Origin: DATARR01 sp044868005
Lineage (GTDB): Bacteria; Acidobacteriota; Thermoanaerobaculia; Multivoradales; UBA5704
DNA length: 64,000 bases
Direction of reading: 5' to 3'
Assembly: GCA_044868005.1 (NCBI GenBank)
Contig: JBIOVX010000232.1
Coordinates: 1-64,000, forward strand
The position numbers were made by a program, and so were the translations under genes. Below are positions 58,097 to 64,000 of this stretch, piece by piece. The notes below the pieces were generated by a model. That model had not been told where the DNA came from and made no database searches. It worked only from the letters and a program-made list of their open reading frames with translations. Numbering within the stretch: the stretch's first letter is position 1; each line of letters opens with the position of its first letter.

Positions 58097-58637
58097 GACG
58101 AGCACCGTCGACTCCCTGCTGGCCCGGCATTGGTCGCATCGGCGGCCCGTCCCCACCGGCGTCCTCGCGGTGCTCACCGTGGTGTTCTGGGTGGTCTGGC
58201 TCTACCTGGTACTGCCGCTCGTCAGCCTGCTGCTCTGGGCGTTCGGCGTGCGCTCCTTCATCGAGCAGCTCCGGCTGGGCGGCTACGAAGGGTTGCGCGC
58301 CACTCTCCTCGCCTACTCGTCGGTCTTCATCGTCCTCGCCGCTCTGTTCGCTCTCTGGATCGCCTGGAACGTGAAGCGATATGGCGGCAGTAGCGACCGG
58401 CGCACCGTCAAACGGGAGGAGGTGCCCGACCTCAAGGTCCAGGAAGCGTTCAGCCTCGATCAAGGCCTCCTCTCCAAGCTGCGCCGCGAACGCCTCCTGC
58501 GCGTCGATCTCAACGGCGGCGGCGTGGTGCTGATGGACGGCGGCGGGGTGCCTTGGGTGGCAAACCGGCCGCCGGAAGCGAGCGCGGAGGGCCCCGCCGG
58601 TCCTCAGCGTGACCGCCACAGCACGCTCTCCGGGTAG
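58068..58637 (+). CDS. pgaD: PgaD-like synthase partner
   Basis: A 189-residue protein with two transmembrane helices (about 32-58, TGVLAVLTVVFWVVWLYLVL, and about 82-103, LLAYSSVFIVLAALFALWIA) and a cytoplasmic tail with KREEVPDLKVQEAF, as in PgaD (137 residues in E. coli). With PgaC it forms the c-di-GMP-responsive synthase. The tail is longer, with a Gly-rich end (DLNGGGVVLMDGGG). Starts inside pgaC (29-base overlap) after GAGGGAG. Its end overlaps the convergent SGNH gene by 34 bases, so the last residues may be poorly conserved. Confidence 0.8.
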   Translation: MPSGKAPIAETSTVDSLLARHWSHRRPVPTGVLAVLTVVFWVVWLYLVLPLVSLLLWAFGVRSFIEQLRLGGYEGLRATLLAYSSVFIVLAALFALWIAWNVKRYGGSSDRRTVKREEVPDLKVQEAFSLDQGLLSKLRRERLLRVDLNGGGVVLMDGGGVPWVANRPPEASAEGPAGPQRDRHSTLSG

Positions 58638-59764
58638 CGCGCCGCCAGCCAGGGGACCAGAGCATCGTGAAGGATGGCTCCCACCCGGTCCGCACCCTGG
58701 TTGGTGAAGTGGAAGAAGTCGTAGAAGAAGGTGGAGTCCTTGGGCATGGTGCGGGCGAGGTCGACGGTCAGCGCGCCGCGCTCCCGTCCCACCTGCCGCG
58801 TCACGTCGTTGTAGCGCTCGAGCAGCCGCCAGGCGAGCGCGCCGTCGAGCTTCTCCCAGAGATCCACCTCCATCGGCCGCGTATCGAGGCCGGTGCGCGC
58901 GTCGACGCCGCCGAGCAGGCTGGGCTGGGTGATCAGCACCGGCTCGATGCCGTGCTCGCGATCGAGAGCGACGAGCCGCTCGAGGCGGTCCCGGAAAGCC
59001 GCGAGCCGGCGGTCCTGCTCCTTCCACAGGCGCGCCGCCACCGCCGGCGGCACGGGACGGCGCGGCCGGTCGCGCAACGCCACCGGCTTCGGCATCGCCC
59101 CCAGGTCCTCGAAGCGCTGGGTGCGCCGCCAGCGGTAGAGGTTGAGCAGGGTGGCGGCGAGCTCGGAGTGGTCGGCGAGCGCCGCGAACGGGTTCCGCGT
59201 CACGCGGTCGAAGTCGCGCGGCGCGTCGGTGAACATGTCGTTGACGCCCACCAGGTAGAGGATCACCTTGGGATGCAGCGGCACCAGCGCCTGGCGGGTG
59301 AGCAGCAGATGTCCGAAGGTGCTGTGCCCGTCGAGGCCGGCGTTGTTGATCCACACGCGGCGCAGCTCCGGCCGCAGGCGGGCGGCTAGGCGTTCCGGCC
59401 AGCTCCGGCCGTCGCTCAGATAGAAGCATTCGGTGGTGCTGCCTCCCACCGCCACCAGGGTCAGCCAGTCCGCGAAGTCGGCCGGCGGCTCGGGACCGCG
59501 GAAGCCGAGAGAGTTCTTACGATGGATGACGTGGGCGTCGAGCTGGTCGGAGCGCGACCCCTCGTCCGCCCGGATGTCGTAGACCTTGTTCGCCGGCAGC
59601 ACCAGCGTATTGCCCCGCATCCGAAAGCCGAACGGGTGGCGCGCGCGCAAGGCGATCTCGGCGGCGCCGAGGGCGAGGCCGGTGCTGAGGGTGACGACGA
59701 GGAGCTTGAGCAAACCGCGCCGCGGCGGCGAAGCGGTGAGCCGAGGCCGATCCGTGGGCGGCAT
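58604..59764 (-). CDS. membrane-anchored SGNH/GDSL hydrolase
   Basis: A 386-residue hydrolase with an N-terminal transmembrane anchor (LLKLLVVTLSTGLALGAAEI, about 18-37). Catalytic blocks: LVAVGGSTTECF (block I Ser, about 109), WINNAGLDGHST (block II), VILYLVGVNDMF (block III Asn) and FYDFFHFTNQGADRVGAI with the Asp-x-x-His pair (about 351-354). Such enzymes remove acetyl or acyl groups from polysaccharides or lipids in the periplasm. Lying at the end of the pga operon, convergent with pgaD, it could supply the deacetylation lost from the PgaB-like protein, though that is speculation. Start ATG at 59764. Confidence 0.85.
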   Translation of the reverse strand: MPPTDRPRLTASPPRRGLLKLLVVTLSTGLALGAAEIALRARHPFGFRMRGNTLVLPANKVYDIRADEGSRSDQLDAHVIHRKNSLGFRGPEPPADFADWLTLVAVGGSTTECFYLSDGRSWPERLAARLRPELRRVWINNAGLDGHSTFGHLLLTRQALVPLHPKVILYLVGVNDMFTDAPRDFDRVTRNPFAALADHSELAATLLNLYRWRRTQRFEDLGAMPKPVALRDRPRRPVPPAVAARLWKEQDRRLAAFRDRLERLVALDREHGIEPVLITQPSLLGGVDARTGLDTRPMEVDLWEKLDGALAWRLLERYNDVTRQVGRERGALTVDLARTMPKDSTFFYDFFHFTNQGADRVGAILHDALVPWLAARYPESVLWRSR

Positions 59765-59824
59765 CCCCGTAGCCTACTCCAGACCGCCTGCCTGCGAGGT
59801 GCCGGTTGAGGGAACTTCGCCCGT

Positions 59825-59838
59825 GATAAGATTTTATC
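59825..59838 (+). promoter_or_regulatory. small inverted repeat upstream of the barrel-protein gene
   Basis: GATAA-GATT-TTATC forms a 5-bp inverted repeat in an AT-rich stretch 33 bases before the ATG at 59871. It may be an operator or overlap a -10 region. A strong Shine-Dalgarno (AAGGGAGGAA, 59857-59866) follows. Confidence 0.35.
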
Positions 59839-59870
59839 TTCATCGCGGTGCAAACTAAGGGAGGAATGAG

Positions 59871-60440
59871 ATGAGACGCTTGCTGCTAGTCTCGGCGGTG
59901 ATGATGGCGGCGGTCCTGCTGCCGGCGGCATGGGCGCACGCCCAGGACGACGGGGAGCCCAAACGTTACGCCCTCGGGGGCGGCATCGGCCTCGTGGAGC
60001 CACTGGACCAGGTGGAGCCGTATTTCATGGCTTCCCTGCGTATCCGGGCCGGAAAGCAAGGCTCCGGCAGCCGCGGCGAGGGGATCAGCGGTTGGATCGA
60101 GCCCGAGATCGGCTACTGGGAGACCAGCGGCGGCGATGGCGGCGTCGAGGGTAGCGACCTGCTGGCGGGGGTCAACCTGATCGGCGTCGTGCCGCTCGGC
60201 AACGTCGACAGCTTCTTCGGCGTGGGAGCGGGCGTCCACTGGATCGATGCGGCCCTCGTCGAGGACGACCCGTTCCTCACGGGAACGGACACCAAGTTCG
60301 GGGCCAATGCCCAGTTCGGTCTCGACCTCTATATAACGGATACCGTCAGCGCCTTCGGTGCCGGTCGCTTCGATCTCGTCCAGGGAACGGTGGACAAGGT
60401 GCAGACCAAGGTGTACCTGGGGATCCGCGGCCGCTTCTGA
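59871..60440 (+). CDS. small outer-membrane beta-barrel protein
   Basis: A 189-residue protein with a signal peptide (MRRLLLVSAVMMAAVLLPAA, cut AHA-QDD). The mature chain shows alternating hydrophobic strands (YALGGGIGLVEPLDQVEPYF, GISGWIEPEIGYWET, SDLLAGVNLIGVVPL, FFGVGAGVHWIDAAL, QFGLDLYITDTVSAFGAGRF) and ends in LGIRGRF with a C-terminal Phe, so it is probably an 8-stranded OmpW/OmpA-like barrel. No known family assignment. Monocistronic; strong ribosome binding site. A REP-like palindrome follows 16 bases after the stop. Confidence 0.75.
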   Translation: MRRLLLVSAVMMAAVLLPAAWAHAQDDGEPKRYALGGGIGLVEPLDQVEPYFMASLRIRAGKQGSGSRGEGISGWIEPEIGYWETSGGDGGVEGSDLLAGVNLIGVVPLGNVDSFFGVGAGVHWIDAALVEDDPFLTGTDTKFGANAQFGLDLYITDTVSAFGAGRFDLVQGTVDKVQTKVYLGIRGRF

Positions 60441-60456
60441 TTTCCGGCCGGAGGCA

Positions 60457-60478
60457 GGGCGGCCACGTAGGGCCGCCC
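60457..60478. repeat. REP-like palindrome / hairpin, copy 2
   Basis: GGGCGGCC-ACGTAG-GGCCGCCC, an 8-bp perfect stem. Its inner 20 bases equal the reverse complement of the palindrome at 3140-3159, including the loop. Like copy 1 it lies between convergent genes. Confidence 0.65.
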
Positions 60479-60488
60479 CTACAAGGGA

Positions 60489-60833
60489 TCACGAGGGCAC
60501 CTCGCCCGTCTCTTCCCCGGCCTCCTCCTCCAGCCCGAGGTACCGCTCCACCGGCAGGCCGACGCGCCGCTGGAAGCGCTGGCGATAGCTCTCGACCTCG
60601 CCGACGGCTTCGTCGAGAAAGATCCGCTCCACCCGGAACAGCGGCACGAACATCGTCGAGAGACCCAGCGTCTGGTCGCCGTGCCGGGCCGCCTGCGCCA
60701 TCCAGTCGTCGAAGCTCGAGACGTTGATGCCGCGCAGCATCACCCCCGCGATCCCCAGCTCCTGCAGGATCCCCCAGAACTTCTCCGTGGGATTGATCAG
60801 GTGAACGATCACCAGCGAGCCGGAACGGATCAT
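60489..60833 (-). CDS. conserved-looking hypothetical protein
   Basis: A 114-residue cytoplasmic protein. The N-terminal half is alpha/beta (SLVIVHLINPTEKFWGILQE, LGIAGVMLRGINVSSFDDWM) and the rest charged (VPLFRVERIFLDEAVGEVES). No family is recognised. The start ATG at 60833 lies within the stop of the methylmalonyl-CoA epimerase gene (four-base overlap) and has GAGGT before it, so it belongs to the epimerase-MeaB-acyl-CoA dehydrogenase operon as its last gene. A link with propionyl/methylmalonyl-CoA metabolism follows only from position. Confidence 0.7.
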   Translation of the reverse strand: MIRSGSLVIVHLINPTEKFWGILQELGIAGVMLRGINVSSFDDWMAQAARHGDQTLGLSTMFVPLFRVERIFLDEAVGEVESYRQRFQRRVGLPVERYLGLEEEAGEETGEVPS

Positions 60834-61267
60834 GATGACCTCGAACCGCCAGCGTTTTTCTCCCCCTCTCCCGCGCCCTCTGATAATTCGATCAGCACGC
60901 CGCCAGCGCTCTTCGGATGGACGAACTGCACCCAGCAGCCGCCGGCGCCACGGGTGGGCTCGGGACGCAGCACCTGGTAGCCGCCCTCGCGCAGCCTGGC
61001 GTCGTCGCTCCGCACGTCGTTGCTCGCCAGACAGAGGTGATGGAGGCCAGGACCGCGCTTTTCCAGGAACTTGGCGATCGGCGAATCGTCCGTCGTCGGC
61101 TCCAGCAGCTCGATGCGCGACTCGCCGCAGGGGATGAGCGCCACCCGCACGCCCTCCTGCGGCACCTCCTCGATGGCTTCGACGTGGAGTCCCAGCGACT
61201 CGTAGAACCGCCGCGCTTCGGCGATCGAACGCACGGCGATGCCGACGTGCTCGATGCGTTCGATCAT
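60830..61267 (-). CDS. mce: methylmalonyl-CoA epimerase
   Basis: A 145-residue vicinal-oxygen-chelate protein that interconverts (S)- and (R)-methylmalonyl-CoA. Features: IEHVGIAVRSIAEARRFYES at the N terminus (first metal His), VALIPCGESRIELLEPT, GPGLHHLCLASNDVRSDDAR (second His) and WVQFVHPKSAGGVLIELSE (His and Glu ligands). Length typical. Start ATG at 61267 overlaps the stop of meaB by four bases. Methylmalonyl-CoA mutase itself is not in the window. Confidence 0.93.
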   Translation of the reverse strand: MIERIEHVGIAVRSIAEARRFYESLGLHVEAIEEVPQEGVRVALIPCGESRIELLEPTTDDSPIAKFLEKRGPGLHHLCLASNDVRSDDARLREGGYQVLRPEPTRGAGGCWVQFVHPKSAGGVLIELSEGAGEGEKNAGGSRSS

Positions 61268-62274
61268 GCCATGCGCTCTTCCGTCGGTCCGGCGGGACCG
61301 CTCTCGGCGGCCACCACGCCGGTTTCGTCGCGTGCATCTTCGAGCACGCCGGTAAACAGGCGGTCGGCTACGCGGTAGGGATCGAGCCGCTGCTCGTAGC
61401 CATGCTCCACTTCGCGGTCCAGACCGAGCACCCGGTCGGCGGCGGCCACCACGCGTTCCTTGAGGATGGTCTCCACCCGCAGGCGCAGGTGCGAGAGGCG
61501 GCGGCGCGCGATCTCGCCGCTCGCGGCGAGGTGCTCGCGGTGCCGCTCGACCTCGGCGAGCACGCGCTCGATCCCTTCGTCGCGGGCGGCCACCGTCTTC
61601 ACGATGGGTGGCAGCCACGCGCCGTGCTCGCCGAGCGACAGCATCATCTCGAGGTCCCGCGCCGTGCGCTCCACCCCCTCGCGGTCCGCCTTGTTGATGA
61701 CGAAGACGTCCGCGATCTCCAGGATGCCCGCCTTGATGGCCTGGATGTCGTCTCCCAGGCCGGGCACGGTCACCACGACGACCGTATCGACGGTGCGCAC
61801 CACGTCCACCTCGTCCTGCCCGACGCCCACCGTCTCCACCAGCACCCAATCGAAGCCGGCGGCGTCGAGCAGGTCCACGGCATCGCGCGAGGCGCGGGCG
61901 AGCCCGCCCATGGCGCCGCGGGTGGCCATGGAGCGGATGAAGACGCCGGGATCGGTGTAGAGGGACTGCATGCGGATGCGGTCTCCCAGCAGGGCGCCGC
62001 CGGTGAACGGGCTCGTCGGGTCCACGGCCAGGATGCCCACCGTCTCTTCGCGTTTCCGGCACAGGCGGGCCAGCCGGTCCACCAGCGTGCTCTTGCCCGC
62101 GCCCGGCGGTCCGGTCACCCCTACCACCTTCGCCTTGCCGGTGGCCGGATAGATGCGGCGGATCAGCTCGCGCTGCCCCTCGCCGCCGTCCTCCAGGATG
62201 GAGATCGCGCGGCCGAGCGCCCGCGGCTGGCGGGCAAGGACGCCGGGGACGATGTCGTCGAGGGGGGCCCTCAC
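61264..62274 (-). CDS. meaB: methylmalonyl-CoA mutase-associated GTPase MeaB
   Basis: A 336-residue G3E-type GTPase (MeaB/ArgK) that protects and loads the B12-dependent mutase. P-loop GVTGPPGAGKSTLVDRL at about 53-69, LAVDPTSPFTGGALLGDRIR (switch I region), FDWVLVETVGVGQDEVDVV (switch II), FVINKADREGVERT (NKxD) and a C-terminal dimerisation arm. ATG at 62274, next to the stop of the acyl-CoA dehydrogenase gene (1-base gap). Shows that the organism metabolises propionyl-CoA or branched-chain products through methylmalonyl-CoA. Confidence 0.95.
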   Translation of the reverse strand: MRAPLDDIVPGVLARQPRALGRAISILEDGGEGQRELIRRIYPATGKAKVVGVTGPPGAGKSTLVDRLARLCRKREETVGILAVDPTSPFTGGALLGDRIRMQSLYTDPGVFIRSMATRGAMGGLARASRDAVDLLDAAGFDWVLVETVGVGQDEVDVVRTVDTVVVVTVPGLGDDIQAIKAGILEIADVFVINKADREGVERTARDLEMMLSLGEHGAWLPPIVKTVAARDEGIERVLAEVERHREHLAASGEIARRRLSHLRLRVETILKERVVAAADRVLGLDREVEHGYEQRLDPYRVADRLFTGVLEDARDETGVVAAESGPAGPTEERMA

Positions 62275-62275
62275 C

Positions 62276-63424
62276 TCACCGCCCCTGCAACAACTGCCGG
62301 GCGATCACCAGGCGCTGGATCTCGCTGGTCCCCTCGCCGATAGTGCAGATCTTGGCGTCGCGGTAGTACTTCTCGGCCCGGTAGTCCTTGATGAAACCGT
62401 AGCCGCCGTGGATCTGCACGCCGCGCTCGGAGCAGAAGACGGCCGCCTCGCCGGCGTAGAGCTTGGCCTCGGACGCGAGCCGGGTCACCTTCTCGCCGCG
62501 GTCCATGGCCTCGGCGGCGGCGAAGGTCAGGGCCTCGGCGGCCGCGACGCGCACCGCCATCTCCGCCAGCATGAATTGCACGGCCTGGAACTCGGCGATG
62601 GGTTTGCCGAACTGCTCGCGCTCCTTCGCGTAGGCGACGGAAACGTCGAAGGCGCCCATCGCCGTGCCGAGGCCGAGGGCGGCGATCGAGATGCGGCCAC
62701 CGTCGAGGATCTGCAGCGCCTGGATGAAGCCTTCCCCTTCCCCGCCCAGCATGCGGTCGTCGGAGACGAAGCAGTTCTCCATCACCACCTCGGCGGTGTC
62801 CGAGGCGCGGATACCCAGCTTGTTCTCCTTCTTGCCGGGACGGAAGCCTTCCATCCCCTTCTCCAGGACGAAGGCCGAGATGTTGTGATGGCGAGGCCCG
62901 TTGGGATCGGTGACGGCGAAGACGACGCAAATGTCGCCCACGCTGCCATGGGTGGTGAACGTCTTGGCGCCGTTGAGGATCCAGCCGCCGTCGACGCGCT
63001 CGGCGCGGGTGCGGGTGCCGGCGGCGTCCGATCCCGCCCCCGGCTCGGTGAGGCTCCAGGCGCCGATCTTCTCGCCGCTGGCCAGCGGTGTCACCCAGCG
63101 CTGCCTCTGCTCCGGGCTGCCGTACTTGAAGATGTGGTTCGTGCACAGCGAATTGTGAGCGGCGACGCTGATGCCCACCGAGGGATCGACGCGCGAAAGC
63201 TCGGTGATGACGATGACGTACTCGACGTAGCCGAGCCCCGCGCCGCCATACTCCTCCGGAAAGAGGACGCCGAGAAAGCCCAGCTCTCCCGCCTTCGCCA
63301 TCACCTCGCGAGGGAACTTCTGGTGCTCGTCGATCTCGTCGACGAGAGGATCCACCTCGCGGCGCGCAAACTCCCGCGCGGTCTCCTGAATGGCGCGCTG
63401 CTCCTCGGTGAGCGAAAAGTCCAC
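62276..63424 (-). CDS. acyl-CoA dehydrogenase
   Basis: A 382-residue flavoenzyme that oxidises acyl-CoA to enoyl-CoA. Motifs: FSLTEEQRAIQETAREFARR at the N terminus, WSLTEPGAGSDAAGTRTRAE (the FAD/substrate signature), FAVTDPNGPRHHNISAFVLE, GVQIHGGYGFIKDYRAEKYY and CTIGEGTSEIQRLVIARQLL, with the catalytic Glu in GEGTSEIQR. Probably short- or branched-chain specific, in view of the adjacent methylmalonyl-CoA genes. ATG at 63424 after GGAGGAACG. First gene of the four-gene operon. Confidence 0.94.
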   Translation of the reverse strand: MDFSLTEEQRAIQETAREFARREVDPLVDEIDEHQKFPREVMAKAGELGFLGVLFPEEYGGAGLGYVEYVIVITELSRVDPSVGISVAAHNSLCTNHIFKYGSPEQRQRWVTPLASGEKIGAWSLTEPGAGSDAAGTRTRAERVDGGWILNGAKTFTTHGSVGDICVVFAVTDPNGPRHHNISAFVLEKGMEGFRPGKKENKLGIRASDTAEVVMENCFVSDDRMLGGEGEGFIQALQILDGGRISIAALGLGTAMGAFDVSVAYAKEREQFGKPIAEFQAVQFMLAEMAVRVAAAEALTFAAAEAMDRGEKVTRLASEAKLYAGEAAVFCSERGVQIHGGYGFIKDYRAEKYYRDAKICTIGEGTSEIQRLVIARQLLQGR

Positions 63425-63540
63425 GGACGTTCCTCCTCCAGGCCCCCGGGTGAGGGCGCGGCGATGCTATCAGAAGGGATCTTGCAGGTCGCGGCGTTCT
63501 GCCCTTCGATCCGCCGGCTGGAGGCGCTCGAAAAAATCGG

Positions 63541-64000
63541 CTATGGCTTCGGTGCCGGCTCGGCCGATGCGTGATCGAGGACATAGACCCAACGCCCATC
63601 ACGCCGCTCCGCCACCTCGGTGAAGCGTCCCAGCAGAACCACGGACTTGTCGCTGCCCTTGGGCACCAGCGTGAGGGTGATCCGTCCCCACCCCACGGAC
63701 CGCTCGCCGACGGTCGTGTAGTGAGTCTCGGAGAAGGAAGCATCCTTGACCGTGTTCGCTGCGAGCAGATCCTTGAAGCTCTGCCGGATCGCTTCCGCGC
63801 CCTTCAGCTCCGCTGAGTCCGGAAGCCAGGCGACGGCGTCGGGGGCGTAGCAATCCATCACCGCCTCCAGATCGCCCGCCTCGACGGCCTTCTCCCATGC
63901 CGCGTCCACCCCCTGCACGCCGCCTTCCTCCGCAGCCACGGCTCGCGAACCAAAGCTGGCGACGGCGAGCGCCGCAATCCCCAGTGCCCAGATCCACTGA
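63541..64000 (-). CDS. secreted SnoaL-like/DUF4440 protein, 5' end cut by the window
   Basis: A protein of the NTF2-like superfamily (SgcJ/DUF4440): VDAAWEKAVEAGDLEAVMDC, YAPDAVAWLPDSAELKGAEA, IRQSFKDLLAANTVKDASF, GRITLTLVPKGSDKSVVLLG and RFTEVAERRDGRWVYVLDHA. The frame stays open to the last base of the window and reads a signal peptide there (QWIWALGIAALAVASFGSRA, then VAAEE), so the true start is just past position 64000. A GTG at 63939 would drop the signal and is not preferred. Such domains act as small-ligand binders or isomerases; here periplasmic, role unknown. Confidence 0.75.
   Translation of the reverse strand, partial: QWIWALGIAALAVASFGSRAVAAEEGGVQGVDAAWEKAVEAGDLEAVMDCYAPDAVAWLPDSAELKGAEAIRQSFKDLLAANTVKDASFSETHYTTVGERSVGWGRITLTLVPKGSDKSVVLLGRFTEVAERRDGRWVYVLDHASAEPAPKP

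Overview
The window is a GC-rich chromosomal segment of a Gram-negative bacterium with a lipid A outer membrane: it has TamA/TamB-like proteins, a PagL-type lipid A deacylase, ArnT-like lipid A glycosyltransferases, TonB-ExbB-ExbD and a Pga exopolysaccharide export system. RNase Y followed by a YmdB-type phosphodiesterase, combined with a diderm envelope and a 6S RNA gene directly behind zapA, fits Acidobacteriota (something near Thermoanaerobaculia or Holophagae). That assignment is an inference from gene content. No phage, insertion sequence, tRNA or rRNA gene is visible.

Layout. 0.2-3.2 kb: zapA, 6S RNA, rny, ymdB. 3.2-14 kb: an envelope-remodelling block. A leftward GT2 / LAB_N / ArnT-like operon faces a rightward ArnT-like gene and pagL, then a Trm112-like gene, an O-antigen ligase-like gene, an OmpR-type response regulator with its sensor kinase, cmoA and a membrane methyltransferase. 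Matching 11-bp-phased TTCA(T/C) repeats lie in front of the ArnT-like gene and in front of cmoA, so the two-component system may control both. 14-23 kb: tlyA, nadK, tamB and a TamA/BamA-like gene with overlapping or close-set ends; a perfect 38-bp inverted-repeat element sits in frame inside the signal-peptide region of the last gene. 23-28.5 kb: a DUF5674-like remnant, ribBA, a HicBA pair, a GT4 glycosyltransferase, a striking 21-bp-phased TGATATCA array, metF and a small secreted protein.

28.5-36.7 kb: a polyprenyl-phosphate sugar transferase, then a candidate 42-residue RiPP-like precursor facing a tightly coupled leftward operon (nucleotidyltransferase, O-antigen ligase/TPR, S26-like peptidase with Cys in place of Ser, HprK-like kinase, PqqD-like chaperone, radical SAM/SPASM enzyme). 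This is the best candidate for an undescribed biosynthetic system. 36.7-45 kb: CstA, an APC permease, a dicarboxylate/amino-acid symporter, and a TPR lipoprotein followed by tonB-exbB-exbD-exbD. 45-53 kb: TPR and cyclic-nucleotide-domain proteins, a LolC/E-type permease coupled to carA, and several secreted proteins including a spondin-domain lipoprotein. 53-60 kb: a pgaABCD-like operon whose PgaB looks degenerate, an SGNH hydrolase and a small beta-barrel protein. 60-64 kb: methylmalonyl-CoA epimerase, MeaB GTPase, an acyl-CoA dehydrogenase, and a SnoaL-like secreted protein cut by the window edge.
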